Assembly (NCBI GenBank): GCA_902495595.1
Contig: CABUXV010000007.1
Location: forward strand, 19,141-83,140
Direction of reading: 5' to 3'
DNA: 64,000 nt
DNA from: an uncultured Eubacterium sp.
GTDB taxonomy: Bacteria > Bacillota > Clostridia > Peptostreptococcales > Anaerovoracaceae
The position numbers were made by a program, and so were the translations under genes. How positions within the stretch are numbered: position 1 is the stretch's first letter; each line of letters opens with the position of its first letter. The notes beneath the pieces were generated by a model. It was not told the origin of the DNA. It saw only the letters and a program-made list of their open reading frames with translations, and made no database searches. Below are positions 57,203 through 64,000 of this stretch, one piece after another.

Positions 57203-57658
57203 TTATTTATCGGATATATGACGCCACATTATCAGCGCGTCTTCTCCGTTGTTCAGATAATATCCCTTTCTTATTCCCTCGACTTCAAATCCGTATTTTT
57301 CATAAAGACCTATTGCCGGCTCGTTTGACCGTCTTACCTCAAGCGTATGATGCTTTATTCCTTCTTTAGTTGTAAAGTCAAGCATTACGGTCATTATTCC
57401 GGATGCTATTTTACGGTTTCTAAAGCCCGGTCTTACTGCCACGTTCGTTATATGACCTTCATCACCTATCCACCAAAGACCTGCATATCCTACGACTTTA
57501 TCATCAAGCTCTGCAACAATGTAAAAAGCTCTTGGGTTCTTATCCAGTTCATATATAAGCGAATCTCTGCTCCACGGGTCGGGAAAACATAATCTTTCTA
57601 TTTCGTAAATATCATCCACATCGTTGATATCTGCCTGTCTAACCAATACATCTGTCAT
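57203..57658 (-). CDS. rimI: RimI, ribosomal protein bS18-alanine N-acetyltransferase
   Basis: A 151-residue GNAT protein with acetyl-CoA motif VRPGFRNRKIASGIMTVML near residue 77, LEVRRSNEPAIGLYEKYGFE and start VRQADINDVDDIYEIERLCF with later PDPWSRDSL, matching RimI. In Bacillota it lies next to tsaB/tsaD, as here. It acetylates the N-terminus of ribosomal protein S18. Start follows AAAGGCTGATATT, 4 bases after tsaB. Confidence 0.93.
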   Translation of the reverse strand: MTDVLVRQADINDVDDIYEIERLCFPDPWSRDSLIYELDKNPRAFYIVAELDDKVVGYAGLWWIGDEGHITNVAVRPGFRNRKIASGIMTVMLDFTTKEGIKHHTLEVRRSNEPAIGLYEKYGFEVEGIRKGYYLNNGEDALIMWRHISDK

Positions 57659-57662
57659 AATA

Positions 57663-58406
57663 TCAGCCTTTCTGCTGCTGTTCTCTTAATTTCCGCTCCG
57701 CCTCGGCAAGCCTCATATATTCAGGCTCAATATCCTGATACTTTACGCCTCCTGCTTTTTTTAAAATCTCATATCCGAGCGCGGCAACGGATACCGCATC
57801 TTGATATCTTATGATTTCAGGTGCTTCATAGGTTACTTTTTTTCGCAAATCCATAATTTTTTCTCTGCAGGAATCAAGTCCATCGCCAAATAGCAATATT
57901 CTATCGAATTCCTCTGCTTTCGCCATAAACTCTTCTATTGTATATGGATTCGACTTTATCTTCTCCTCTAAAACGATATTTTTCCCGCTTCGATTTACAT
58001 AATATCCTGCGCCGTAAACCTGGCTCCGCCTTGCATCGAGGATGGGACACACGAGAACTTTTTTATCCACAATATCGTTTAGATTATCAGACTCACAAAC
58101 TCTCATTGCCAGAGCCTCCAGACTGGAAACAGATGCGCATGGTATATCAAGAATCTGAGACAGCGCCCGCGCCGAAGACACACCTATCCTTATTCCCGTA
58201 AAGGATCCCGGTCCGCAGGATACTGCAAGAGCCGATATATCGCCTATCGACAATTTATTTTCTTTTATGACACTTTCCACCTGAGGCATGAGATTCTGCA
58301 AATGCGAAAACCTGTCGTTTCCCCTCACATGTCCGATTACTCTGTCATCTTTTGTCAATGCTACAGAAGCGAAAGCTCCCGTGGTTTCAATACCTAAAAT
58401 ATACAT
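57663..58406 (-). CDS. tsaB: TsaB, tRNA threonylcarbamoyladenosine synthase subunit
   Basis: A 247-residue actin-like protein without the metal motif of TsaD. Early stretches LGIETTGAFASVAL and LAVSCGPGSFTGIRIGVSSA are the family signature. It forms the TsaB-TsaD heterodimer of t6A synthesis. It overlaps tsaE by 13 bases and its ribosome binding site is inside tsaE. Confidence 0.95.
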   Translation of the reverse strand: MYILGIETTGAFASVALTKDDRVIGHVRGNDRFSHLQNLMPQVESVIKENKLSIGDISALAVSCGPGSFTGIRIGVSSARALSQILDIPCASVSSLEALAMRVCESDNLNDIVDKKVLVCPILDARRSQVYGAGYYVNRSGKNIVLEEKIKSNPYTIEEFMAKAEEFDRILLFGDGLDSCREKIMDLRKKVTYEAPEIIRYQDAVSVAALGYEILKKAGGVKYQDIEPEYMRLAEAERKLREQQQKG

Positions 58407-58819
58407 CTGTACAAACGCTCTCCTTCTTTGCTTCCGTATTCAATACGAATTATCTTCGCATTATCAGGCAGAAGTTCCTCTATAATGTCCGCCCATTCAA
58501 TTACACATATTCCATCACCGAAAAAATATTCCTCATATCCAAGTTCATACATCTCATCTATATCGCCTATTCTGTAAACATCAAAGTGATACAGAGGAAT
58601 ATTTCCGCTCCTGTACTCTTTTACAATAGTAAATGTCGGACTCGTTATCACATCTTTTACGTCAAGACCCTCAGCTATTGCTTTAGTCAAAGTTGTTTTG
58701 CCTGTTCCTAAATTTCCTATTAAAGCTATAACATCTCCTGCGGAAGCTTCCCGTCCAAGTTTTATACCAAATTCTCTCGATTCATTTTCATTTTTTATAC
58801 TTATTATTTTCTCTTTCAT
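58394..58819 (-). CDS. tsaE: TsaE, tRNA threonylcarbamoyladenosine ATPase
   Basis: A 141-residue P-loop ATPase with Walker A LIGNLGTGKTTLTKAIAEGL, DVITSPTFTIVKEY and YHFDVYRI, the family signature. TsaE assists TsaB/TsaD in t6A formation. It begins the operon tsaE-tsaB-rimI-small ORF-tsaD-ABC-F. The ribosome binding site is weak (GAAGTGCT). Confidence 0.95.
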   Translation of the reverse strand: MKEKIISIKNENESREFGIKLGREASAGDVIALIGNLGTGKTTLTKAIAEGLDVKDVITSPTFTIVKEYRSGNIPLYHFDVYRIGDIDEMYELGYEEYFFGDGICVIEWADIIEELLPDNAKIIRIEYGSKEGERLYRCIF

Positions 58820-58827
58820 AGCACTTC

Positions 58828-58856
58828 AGTATATCACAGACAGAAAAAAAGATAAA
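58828..58856 (-). promoter_or_regulatory. Promoter of the tsaE operon
   Basis: On the minus strand TTTATC (58851-58856) and TATACT (58828-58833) are 17 bases apart, with TG one base before the -10. The start of transcription would lie almost at the tsaE ATG, giving a very short leader, which fits the weak ribosome binding site. Confidence 0.5.
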
Positions 58857-58868
58857 GTTTGCCGATAA

Positions 58869-58914
58869 AAAAAACACCGCAAGGCTATCTATTTGAAAGC
58901 CTGCGATGCTTTTT
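58869..58914 (-). terminator. Terminator of ribU
   Basis: GCATCGCAGGC pairs with GCCTTGCGGTG (one bulge and wobbles) and the minus strand ends in TTTTTTTTA. It lies 35-80 bases past the ribU stop and ahead of tsaE. Confidence 0.78.
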
Positions 58915-58950
58915 CAATTATCAAAACACATTTTCAGCAAAAGATAAACA

Positions 58951-59484
58951 CTATTTGTGCAAAAATCCGGAAATTCTCTTGTAAAGTATAAATGTAACCA
59001 AGCCGTTGATACCTGCCTTAATAGCATTAAAACCTGCGATAAACGGCATGAGATCCCACACTATGTTTCTTGGAACTCCCATAAACAGAGGTGTTATCAC
59101 AAGATTTGCGCCTATCATAACCACGGTCATCGCCAAAACACCAAGAAGCAGTCCTATTACAGCTCCTTTTCGCGATTTGTTCTTCTTATATATGACTCCT
59201 GCGACGATAACCAGAACGCTTGTAGCTATTATATGCATTATTATTCCGTACGCTCCGCTTGCCGCGCTTACCGTAACCCCCTGTATTATTGATGTTACCA
59301 CTGTCAGCAGCACTCCTGCCAAAGGTCCGAAAGCAAATGTCCCCATGAGAATCGGAATATCTGCTGGGTCGTATTCCAAAAATGCCACAGCAGGGAATAT
59401 AGGGAAGTGCACAAAGTACACGAGCACTATGGAAACTGCAACAAGCATTCCCATCTTAGCTAATCTGACTGTCTTTTGATTCAT
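58951..59484 (-). CDS. ribU: RibU, riboflavin ECF transporter S component
   Basis: A 177-residue membrane protein with six helices. It has the ECF S-component layout, ending RISGFLHK, with FLEYDPADIPILMGTFAFGP, the family signature, near residue 36. It imports riboflavin with the shared ECF module (not in this window). The ATG at 59484 follows AAAGGAGGAATTTGAA; the ORF can be extended 96 codons upstream but that would cover the FMN riboswitch. Riboswitch control confirms the assignment. Confidence 0.93.
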   Translation of the reverse strand: MNQKTVRLAKMGMLVAVSIVLVYFVHFPIFPAVAFLEYDPADIPILMGTFAFGPLAGVLLTVVTSIIQGVTVSAASGAYGIIMHIIATSVLVIVAGVIYKKNKSRKGAVIGLLLGVLAMTVVMIGANLVITPLFMGVPRNIVWDLMPFIAGFNAIKAGINGLVTFILYKRISGFLHK

Positions 59485-59546
59485 TTCAAATTCCTCCTTT
59501 GAATGTAAATAATGAGATGTCTTGGAATCTGTCAGGAAATAAACAA

Positions 59547-59569
59547 AGCCTTGGAAAAATTCCAAGGCT
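59547..59569 (-). terminator. Expression-platform terminator of the FMN riboswitch
   Basis: AGCCTTGGA pairs with TCCAAGGCT (9 bp, 5-base loop), followed on the minus strand by TTGTTTATTT. It lies between the aptamer and the ribU ribosome binding site and would stop transcription when FMN is bound. Confidence 0.85.
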
Positions 59570-59619
59570 GAATAATACTCATGCAATGCAAAATCTGCAA
59601 ATACAATCAAAGTATTCTC

Positions 59620-59805
59620 GTTTCTCTCATCCGGACTGTAACCGTCGGTATGGGATTCCAACCCATTCGGCATTGTACATGCAGATACAAACCACCTGCA
59701 CTGTATAGCTCGCGGACTTATAGCAAATACCCATATGTATGATGATAATACAGCCGGGATTATGCTCATCACCGCCGGTGAGGACTTCCACCTCGCCCTG
59801 AAACA
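59620..59805 (-). promoter_or_regulatory. FMN riboswitch (RFN element)
   Basis: On the minus strand the aptamer's conserved parts appear in order: AGGGCGAGGTGGAAGTCCTC, ACCGGCGGTGATG, AGTCCGCGAGC, GGTTGGAATCCCATACCGAC, and CAGTCCGGATGAGAGAAAC; P1 closes with GTTTC/GAAAC. The aptamer represses downstream riboflavin genes when FMN is plentiful, here ribU. Confidence 0.95.
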
Positions 59806-59822
59806 GATTTTATTATATTGTC

Positions 59823-59851
59823 ATTATATTATTCTTTAATTAATGTGTCAA
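59823..59851 (-). promoter_or_regulatory. Promoter of the riboswitch-ribU transcript
   Basis: On the minus strand TTGACA (59846-59851) and TATAAT (59823-59828) are exactly 17 bases apart, both perfect consensus. Transcription would start near 59816, just before the riboswitch. Confidence 0.82.
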
Positions 59852-59890
59852 CCAAAACAAATTGCAGAAGTTCTTATAAATCGTCTTGCT

Positions 59891-62155
59891 TCATATGTAT
59901 TTATCTATTATCTGCAAAAGTTCATTTATATTTAAAGGTTTCGACATATGGGCATTCATTCCGCAGTCTATACACTTTTTAATATCTTCAAAAAATGCAT
60001 CTGCCGTCATCGCTATAATCGGAATAAAATTATCCTTACGTTTCTGTATGCGTATCTCTCTTGCTGCATCGTATCCATTCATTAAAGGCATACGGATATC
60101 CATTAAAATCACATCGTAATATCCGGGACGGGAATTTTTGAATTTCTCCACGCAGACCATGCCGTTTTCCGCCCAATCTATGGAAAATCCATAAGGCTCC
60201 AAAAGTTCGCTTGCAATTTTCCAGTTGAGTTCATTGTCTTCTGCTATAAGTATCCGTTTGTTTTTAAAATCAAATTCTTTATCCGCTTCAATATCCTTGA
60301 ATGCTCTTATAGGTTTATCGCCGTAGTTTCCGCCGCCGTCTTCATGTTCAGCATCTTTGGAAAAGTCCGCAGTTGTAACAAAAACATCTGTATCCTCATC
60401 GCTGAAGCCTGCGGCTTTATCTTTATCGGCATCTTCCGAAACAGCTTTCTGCAAATCGAGTATTACGTGAAATTCCGTACCCTTGTCAATATGGCTGTTT
60501 ATATCTATACTGCCGCCCATCTCGTCTACAATATATTTAATTATAGCCATTCCAAGGCCTGTTCCCTCTATCTTATCCACGCGTTCACTGTCTTCTCTGA
60601 CAAATGAATTGAATATACGGGACTGAAATTCCTCTGACATTCCTATACCGTTGTCTGTTACAAGAAAATGAACTCTTATATATTCATCGCCCTCAGGAGA
60701 ATCCTCCTGATATACCTCCATACTTATATCTCCGCCATTAGGCGTGAATTTTAAAGCATTTGATAGCAGATTAAGGAGCACCTGGTTCAGTCTTACGCTG
60801 TCGCAGCGAACATTTTCGTTTTTAATATCTCTTACAATTACTTCAAACTTCTGATTTTTGAGCTTCATTTGAGGCCTTACAATCTCTGCAACGATTTCCG
60901 CCGTCATACTTACGGAAATGCTCTGCATGTTAAGCTTCAGTTTGCCGCTTTCTATCTTTGACATATCCAAAACATCATTTATAAGACTCATCAGATTTTT
61001 GCTGTAAAGAGCTATTTTATTTAAACAGTCTTCTACTTTTCCCTTATTATCTACATTGAGCTGTGCAATAGTAGTCATTCCCACTATTGCGTTCATAGGC
61101 GTTCTTATATCATGGCTCATATTCGACAGGAATTCACTTTTGGCGCGATTGGCATATTCAGCCTCTTTTCTGGCTTCTTCAAGGGAAACCATCTGATTTC
61201 GTGACAGCCGCATATAAAACATAAATATGAGAAGCAAAATCAAAAGAAGCAAACCGCATCCCACGATTGTCGAAAAAGCGCTGGCATTTACCAAATCATA
61301 CATGGGTTCATACAAAAGGTCATATGGCAAAACGGAGACGAGATACCAGTCAGAATGCGCCAGAGGTTCAAAATGTGTATTCCTCATTTCACCGTTTATA
61401 TCTACCATCAGCGAATAACTTTCATTTGAATTTATCGCCGCTTGAATTTCATCTATGACATCTTCCGATTTTCTGTCATCGAATTTTCCCAGAGACAAAA
61501 GCCTGTCAAAGTAGGAATCGCCTTCTGCATCTCCGTTTTTTAAAACAAAGTCGCTGTTCTTCCTTATAATATGAGAATATATTTCCGTATCACCTATATC
61601 AAGTGACAATTCTTTCGTAATCTCACTTATGGGAACTCCTACTACTAAAATCTCACTTCGGCCGCCATCTCTCATTGAATAATCCGCCGCAGCGCCTATG
61701 AGAAGAAAAGTTTCTCCTGAAGACGTTATCCCATCTGTTACTTTAAGTTCATTGTTCTTAAGGGATTTTACAAAGTTTTCCCTATCGTTTATCTCAATCT
61801 TCTCGCCAAGAACCTTATCGCAGCTGCCGTTTTCGGAATAAAGTCCCAAATAATCAAAGCCAAGTCTCTGTGCAACGGAAGATAATTTCTGCTGTACTTT
61901 ATCGCTGTCTTTGTTTTTCATATTTTCCGTACTGTAGATAATCCCATTCATACGCGACTGATAAAGCTTAATGCTGGTATCAAAGTGCATTTTTATCTGC
62001 GTTCCTGCCTGCTCCATGTAAATCTCGCCGACTTCTCCTATGGCTTTATCGTTTCTCTGCACCGAAGAAACTCCCAGCCAGACAAATACCCCTACACAAA
62101 GAATAAATGCGCATACCAGTCCAACCCACAGAAATTTTATTGTCCTTTTATTCAT
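59891..62155 (-). CDS. Hybrid sensor histidine kinase/response regulator
   Basis: A 754-residue membrane sensor. Residues 8-30 are the first membrane helix, 31-300 an extracellular dCache-like domain (with [16 protein letters not shown]), a second helix near 305-325, then HisKA with phospho-His near 348 ([14 protein letters not shown]), HATPase_c ([32 protein letters not shown]) and a C-terminal receiver with Asp near 684 in [13 protein letters not shown]. There is no DNA-binding output. Ligand and partner are unknown. It starts 20 bases after the pseudouridine synthase gene. Confidence 0.92.
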   Translation of the reverse strand: MNKRTIKFLWVGLVCAFILCVGVFVWLGVSSVQRNDKAIGEVGEIYMEQAGTQIKMHFDTSIKLYQSRMNGIIYSTENMKNKDSDKVQQKLSSVAQRLGFDYLGLYSENGSCDKVLGEKIEINDRENFVKSLKNNELKVTDGITSSGETFLLIGAAADYSMRDGGRSEILVVGVPISEITKELSLDIGDTEIYSHIIRKNSDFVLKNGDAEGDSYFDRLLSLGKFDDRKSEDVIDEIQAAINSNESYSLMVDINGEMRNTHFEPLAHSDWYLVSVLPYDLLYEPMYDLVNASAFSTIVGCGLLLLILLLIFMFYMRLSRNQMVSLEEARKEAEYANRAKSEFLSNMSHDIRTPMNAIVGMTTIAQLNVDNKGKVEDCLNKIALYSKNLMSLINDVLDMSKIESGKLKLNMQSISVSMTAEIVAEIVRPQMKLKNQKFEVIVRDIKNENVRCDSVRLNQVLLNLLSNALKFTPNGGDISMEVYQEDSPEGDEYIRVHFLVTDNGIGMSEEFQSRIFNSFVREDSERVDKIEGTGLGMAIIKYIVDEMGGSIDINSHIDKGTEFHVILDLQKAVSEDADKDKAAGFSDEDTDVFVTTADFSKDAEHEDGGGNYGDKPIRAFKDIEADKEFDFKNKRILIAEDNELNWKIASELLEPYGFSIDWAENGMVCVEKFKNSRPGYYDVILMDIRMPLMNGYDAAREIRIQKRKDNFIPIIAMTADAFFEDIKKCIDCGMNAHMSKPLNINELLQIIDKYI

Positions 62156-62175
62156 TAAATCCTCCCGTTTTCAGT

Positions 62176-62880
62176 CTACAAATGTCTGAGATATTCTATC
62201 TCTTCCTTTGTCAGCTTGCGGTAATGCCCCTCCATAAGCCGGCCCAGTTTAATATCGCCTATTTCTGTCCTCTGCAGTTCCTGTACTTTATTTCCTACAG
62301 CGGCAAACATTTTCCTTACCTGTCTGTTCTTGCCCTCACGAATTTTTATTTCCACAACAGCTGAACGGGGAAACTGTTTTATGAGTTTTACTTTTGCAGG
62401 AGATGTAATAAATCCTCCTATATACACACCCTTTCTGAGTCTTGCAATACGCGCGTCTGAGATAATTCCCGAAACCCTCGCAACGTATGTCTTATATACT
62501 TCATGTCTCGGATGAAGAATTCTGTTGGCAAGCTCCCCGTCGTTGGTCATTATCAAAAGACCTGTAGTATTGTAATCAAGCCTGCCTACGGGAAAAATCC
62601 TCTCAGCAATATCGCCGACAAGTTCAGCAACGGTTGCCCGTCCTTTTTCATCCTCCATGGATGTTATATATCCGAGAGGTTTATTCACAGCTACATAAAC
62701 CTTCCGGCCTTCTGAATCTAAAAGTTTTCCGTTCACCTCGACTCTATCATTTTCTCCAACGCTTACACCCATCTGTGTTACAACTGCGCCGTTTATCTTA
62801 ACATTTCCGTTTGAAATAAGTTCATCAGCTTTTCTCCTGCTGCATATTCCGGCAGAAGCGATATATTTATTCAGTCTCAT
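62176..62880 (-). CDS. 23S rRNA pseudouridine synthase (RluB/RsuA family)
   Basis: A 235-residue protein. Residues 1-55 are an S4 RNA-binding domain (RLNKYIASAGICSRRKADEL), followed by the catalytic core with D102 in GRLDYNTTGLLIMTNDG and KIREGKNRQVRKMFAAVG near the C-terminus. This is the RsuA/RluB/RluE group. It most resembles RluB, which modifies U2605 of 23S rRNA. ATG 62880 follows GAGAGGAATTATGAT. Confidence 0.92.
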   Translation of the reverse strand: MRLNKYIASAGICSRRKADELISNGNVKINGAVVTQMGVSVGENDRVEVNGKLLDSEGRKVYVAVNKPLGYITSMEDEKGRATVAELVGDIAERIFPVGRLDYNTTGLLIMTNDGELANRILHPRHEVYKTYVARVSGIISDARIARLRKGVYIGGFITSPAKVKLIKQFPRSAVVEIKIREGKNRQVRKMFAAVGNKVQELQRTEIGDIKLGRLMEGHYRKLTKEEIEYLRHL

Positions 62881-63119
62881 ATCATAATTCCTCTCAATAA
62901 ACCAATGATTTACTGCATAAAAAAATTTAAAATTGCATAAACACAAGTATCTTTCATAATACCATAACTAAAATCACTTTTCATTATAAACAGCAATTTT
63001 GTAAAAAACATCTTGAAAAACACTCTTTATAGTATAATAATAGTTAATAAATCAGAAAACCGGGTCTTTCTGCCATAAAAATCCGGTTTCTTAAAAACCA
63101 ATTTTACCGGAGATAAATT

Positions 63120-63980
63120 ATGAAAGAAAAATTCAATTCAATAAAAGCGCAGATAGACTCTCTGTCAGTATTCTGCAATATCAAAAACGACGAGGTAATT
63201 AACAGATTCAGAACACTTTTGGATTCTGCCTCTAAATTCGATACCGATGAAAACTGCATAAAAATTTACAGTGATTTTATATCAGCTCTCTATCCAAACA
63301 CTGTCAGTCTGACTGAGTATATACGCAGTCTGATAATACAGGACGATAACTTCTATGTGAAAAATGCAGCATCAAAAATACCTGCCGCTGAGGAAATACA
63401 GGATGCTGTACGCCACGAACTTAAGATGCTTGATAACATAGCTTCCGTTACCTCACAGGATATTCAGACCGCAATGGAGTATAAAGGGTTTCTTCCGTCA
63501 TGGAAAACAGAGCCGTCCGATTTTACAAAAGACTTTTTTCAAAAACTTGAAAACCTGCCGCAAACCGGCTATGGAATATTCGCCCAATACTCCTTTTTCC
63601 GTCTTGACAATGAGAAAATCGTTCCTGTCACCCATCCTGATTATCAGTCCGCGGACAAATTATTCGGTTATGAAAGAGAGCGTAATCTTATAATAAAGAA
63701 CACCGAAGCGCTTGTAAATGGTACGGGGTCAAGCAACATGCTGCTTTACGGAGATGCCGGAACAGGCAAAAGCTCCACCATAAAAGCCGTAGCCGCAATG
63801 TTTGCACCTAATGGACTGAGAATAATAGAAGTAAAGAAAAACCAGCTCTACCGCATACCTGAAATAATGGAACAATTAGCATCAAATTATATATGTCTTT
63901 TTAACTATCTTTTTATATCTTCTCAAATGTCCGCAAAGCCTTATTTTATCGGCTCTACGGGCATTTTGCTTTTGTGGTAA
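63120..63980 (+). pseudogene. DUF815 family ATPase, interrupted near its C-terminal third
   Basis: Residues 1-255 match the DUF815 family: HPDYQSADKLFGYERERNLI, then Walker A LLYGDAGTGKSSTIKA near 217 and LRIIEVKKNQLYRIPEIMEQ. After that point, where Walker B (an IDDLSF-like region) should follow, the frame turns into unrelated hydrophobic residues, and stops after about 30 more. The reading frame is therefore interrupted at about 63887 and the ATPase lacks its Walker B and second half. The RBS CGGAGATAAATT is intact, so the N-terminal part could still be made. Confidence 0.75.
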
Positions 63981-64000
63981 ATCTCACATACCTAGGTCTA
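63885..64000. other. Probable insertion junction in the DUF815 gene
   Basis: At about 63885-63890 the coding match to DUF815 ends and AT-rich sequence starts (TTATATATGTCTTTTTAACT), then a stretch with CTTATTTTATCGGCTCTACG, running to the window end. This would fit the end of a transposon, prophage or integrated element, or a recombined region. No inverted repeat or recombinase gene can be seen within 113 bases. Confidence 0.5.

Noticed and set aside
59485..59772. N-terminal extension of ribU by 96 codons
   Set aside because: It would cover the FMN riboswitch and its terminator, and the start at 59484 has a strong ribosome binding site; the extension is an open frame by chance.
63057..63089. 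A terminator hairpin (AAACCGG/CCGGTTT) before the DUF815 gene
   Set aside because: It has a 19-base loop and no clear T-run on the plus strand, so it may be only a weak leader hairpin.

Overview
The window reads as chromosome from a low-GC, strictly anaerobic member of the Clostridia (Bacillota), perhaps near Anaerovoracaceae; that rank is a guess. Supporting signs are rubrerythrin, a 2[4Fe-4S] clostridial ferredoxin, the NADH sensor Rex, a butyryl-CoA:acetate CoA-transferase, a CIRCE-controlled groESL operon, AGGAGG ribosome binding sites and a GATC-type restriction system. Most genes lie on the minus strand. No rRNA, tRNA or CRISPR array was seen.

Layout. 1-3.3 kb: a rubrerythrin cut by the window edge, then an ABC exporter with AzlCD. 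3.4-9 kb: a probable catabolic operon (M20 peptidase, polysaccharide-deacetylase-fold hydrolase, flavin reductase, a 43-residue membrane protein and a sodium symporter) divergent from a LysR regulator. 9.2-16.9 kb: a GntR/diaminopropionate ammonia-lyase pair, two MATE pumps with a MerR regulator between them, and an ArsB/NhaD permease. 16.9-25.3 kb: MgtE with an unusual leader, aldehyde dehydrogenase, the butyrate CoA-transferase, an AIM24-like protein, a MetE-like methyltransferase and its LysR neighbour.

25.3-33 kb is an AT-rich defence island: a DpnII-type system with an Mrr-like nuclease between methylase and nuclease, then a BcgI-like fused nuclease-methylase with specificity subunit and a small XRE regulator. 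Decayed mobilisation genes lie between the two systems and at the right edge, so the island probably arrived on a mobilisable element.

33-39.4 kb holds purine genes: a lone ATP-pyrophosphatase domain of GMP synthase, a complete guaA and guaB, plus two acetyltransferases and a TraX-like membrane protein. 39.4-48.6 kb is a kdp potassium-uptake locus with a split, partly duplicated KdpD and two tiny membrane proteins (KdpF and an unnamed one). 48.7-63 kb is core housekeeping: groESL, an OGG-type glycosylase, ferredoxin, acpP-rex, the tsaE-tsaB-rimI-tsaD-ABC-F operon, ribU under an FMN riboswitch, a hybrid histidine kinase and an rRNA pseudouridine synthase. The last gene, a DUF815 ATPase, loses its family sequence about 110 bases before the window end, as if something had inserted there.

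The most interesting new signals are regulatory and small: a 43-codon leader ORF followed by a terminator ahead of mgtE, a terminator inside the leader of a MATE gene, a textbook MerR-type promoter with a 19-bp spacer, and several unlisted small proteins made in tight coupling with their neighbours.
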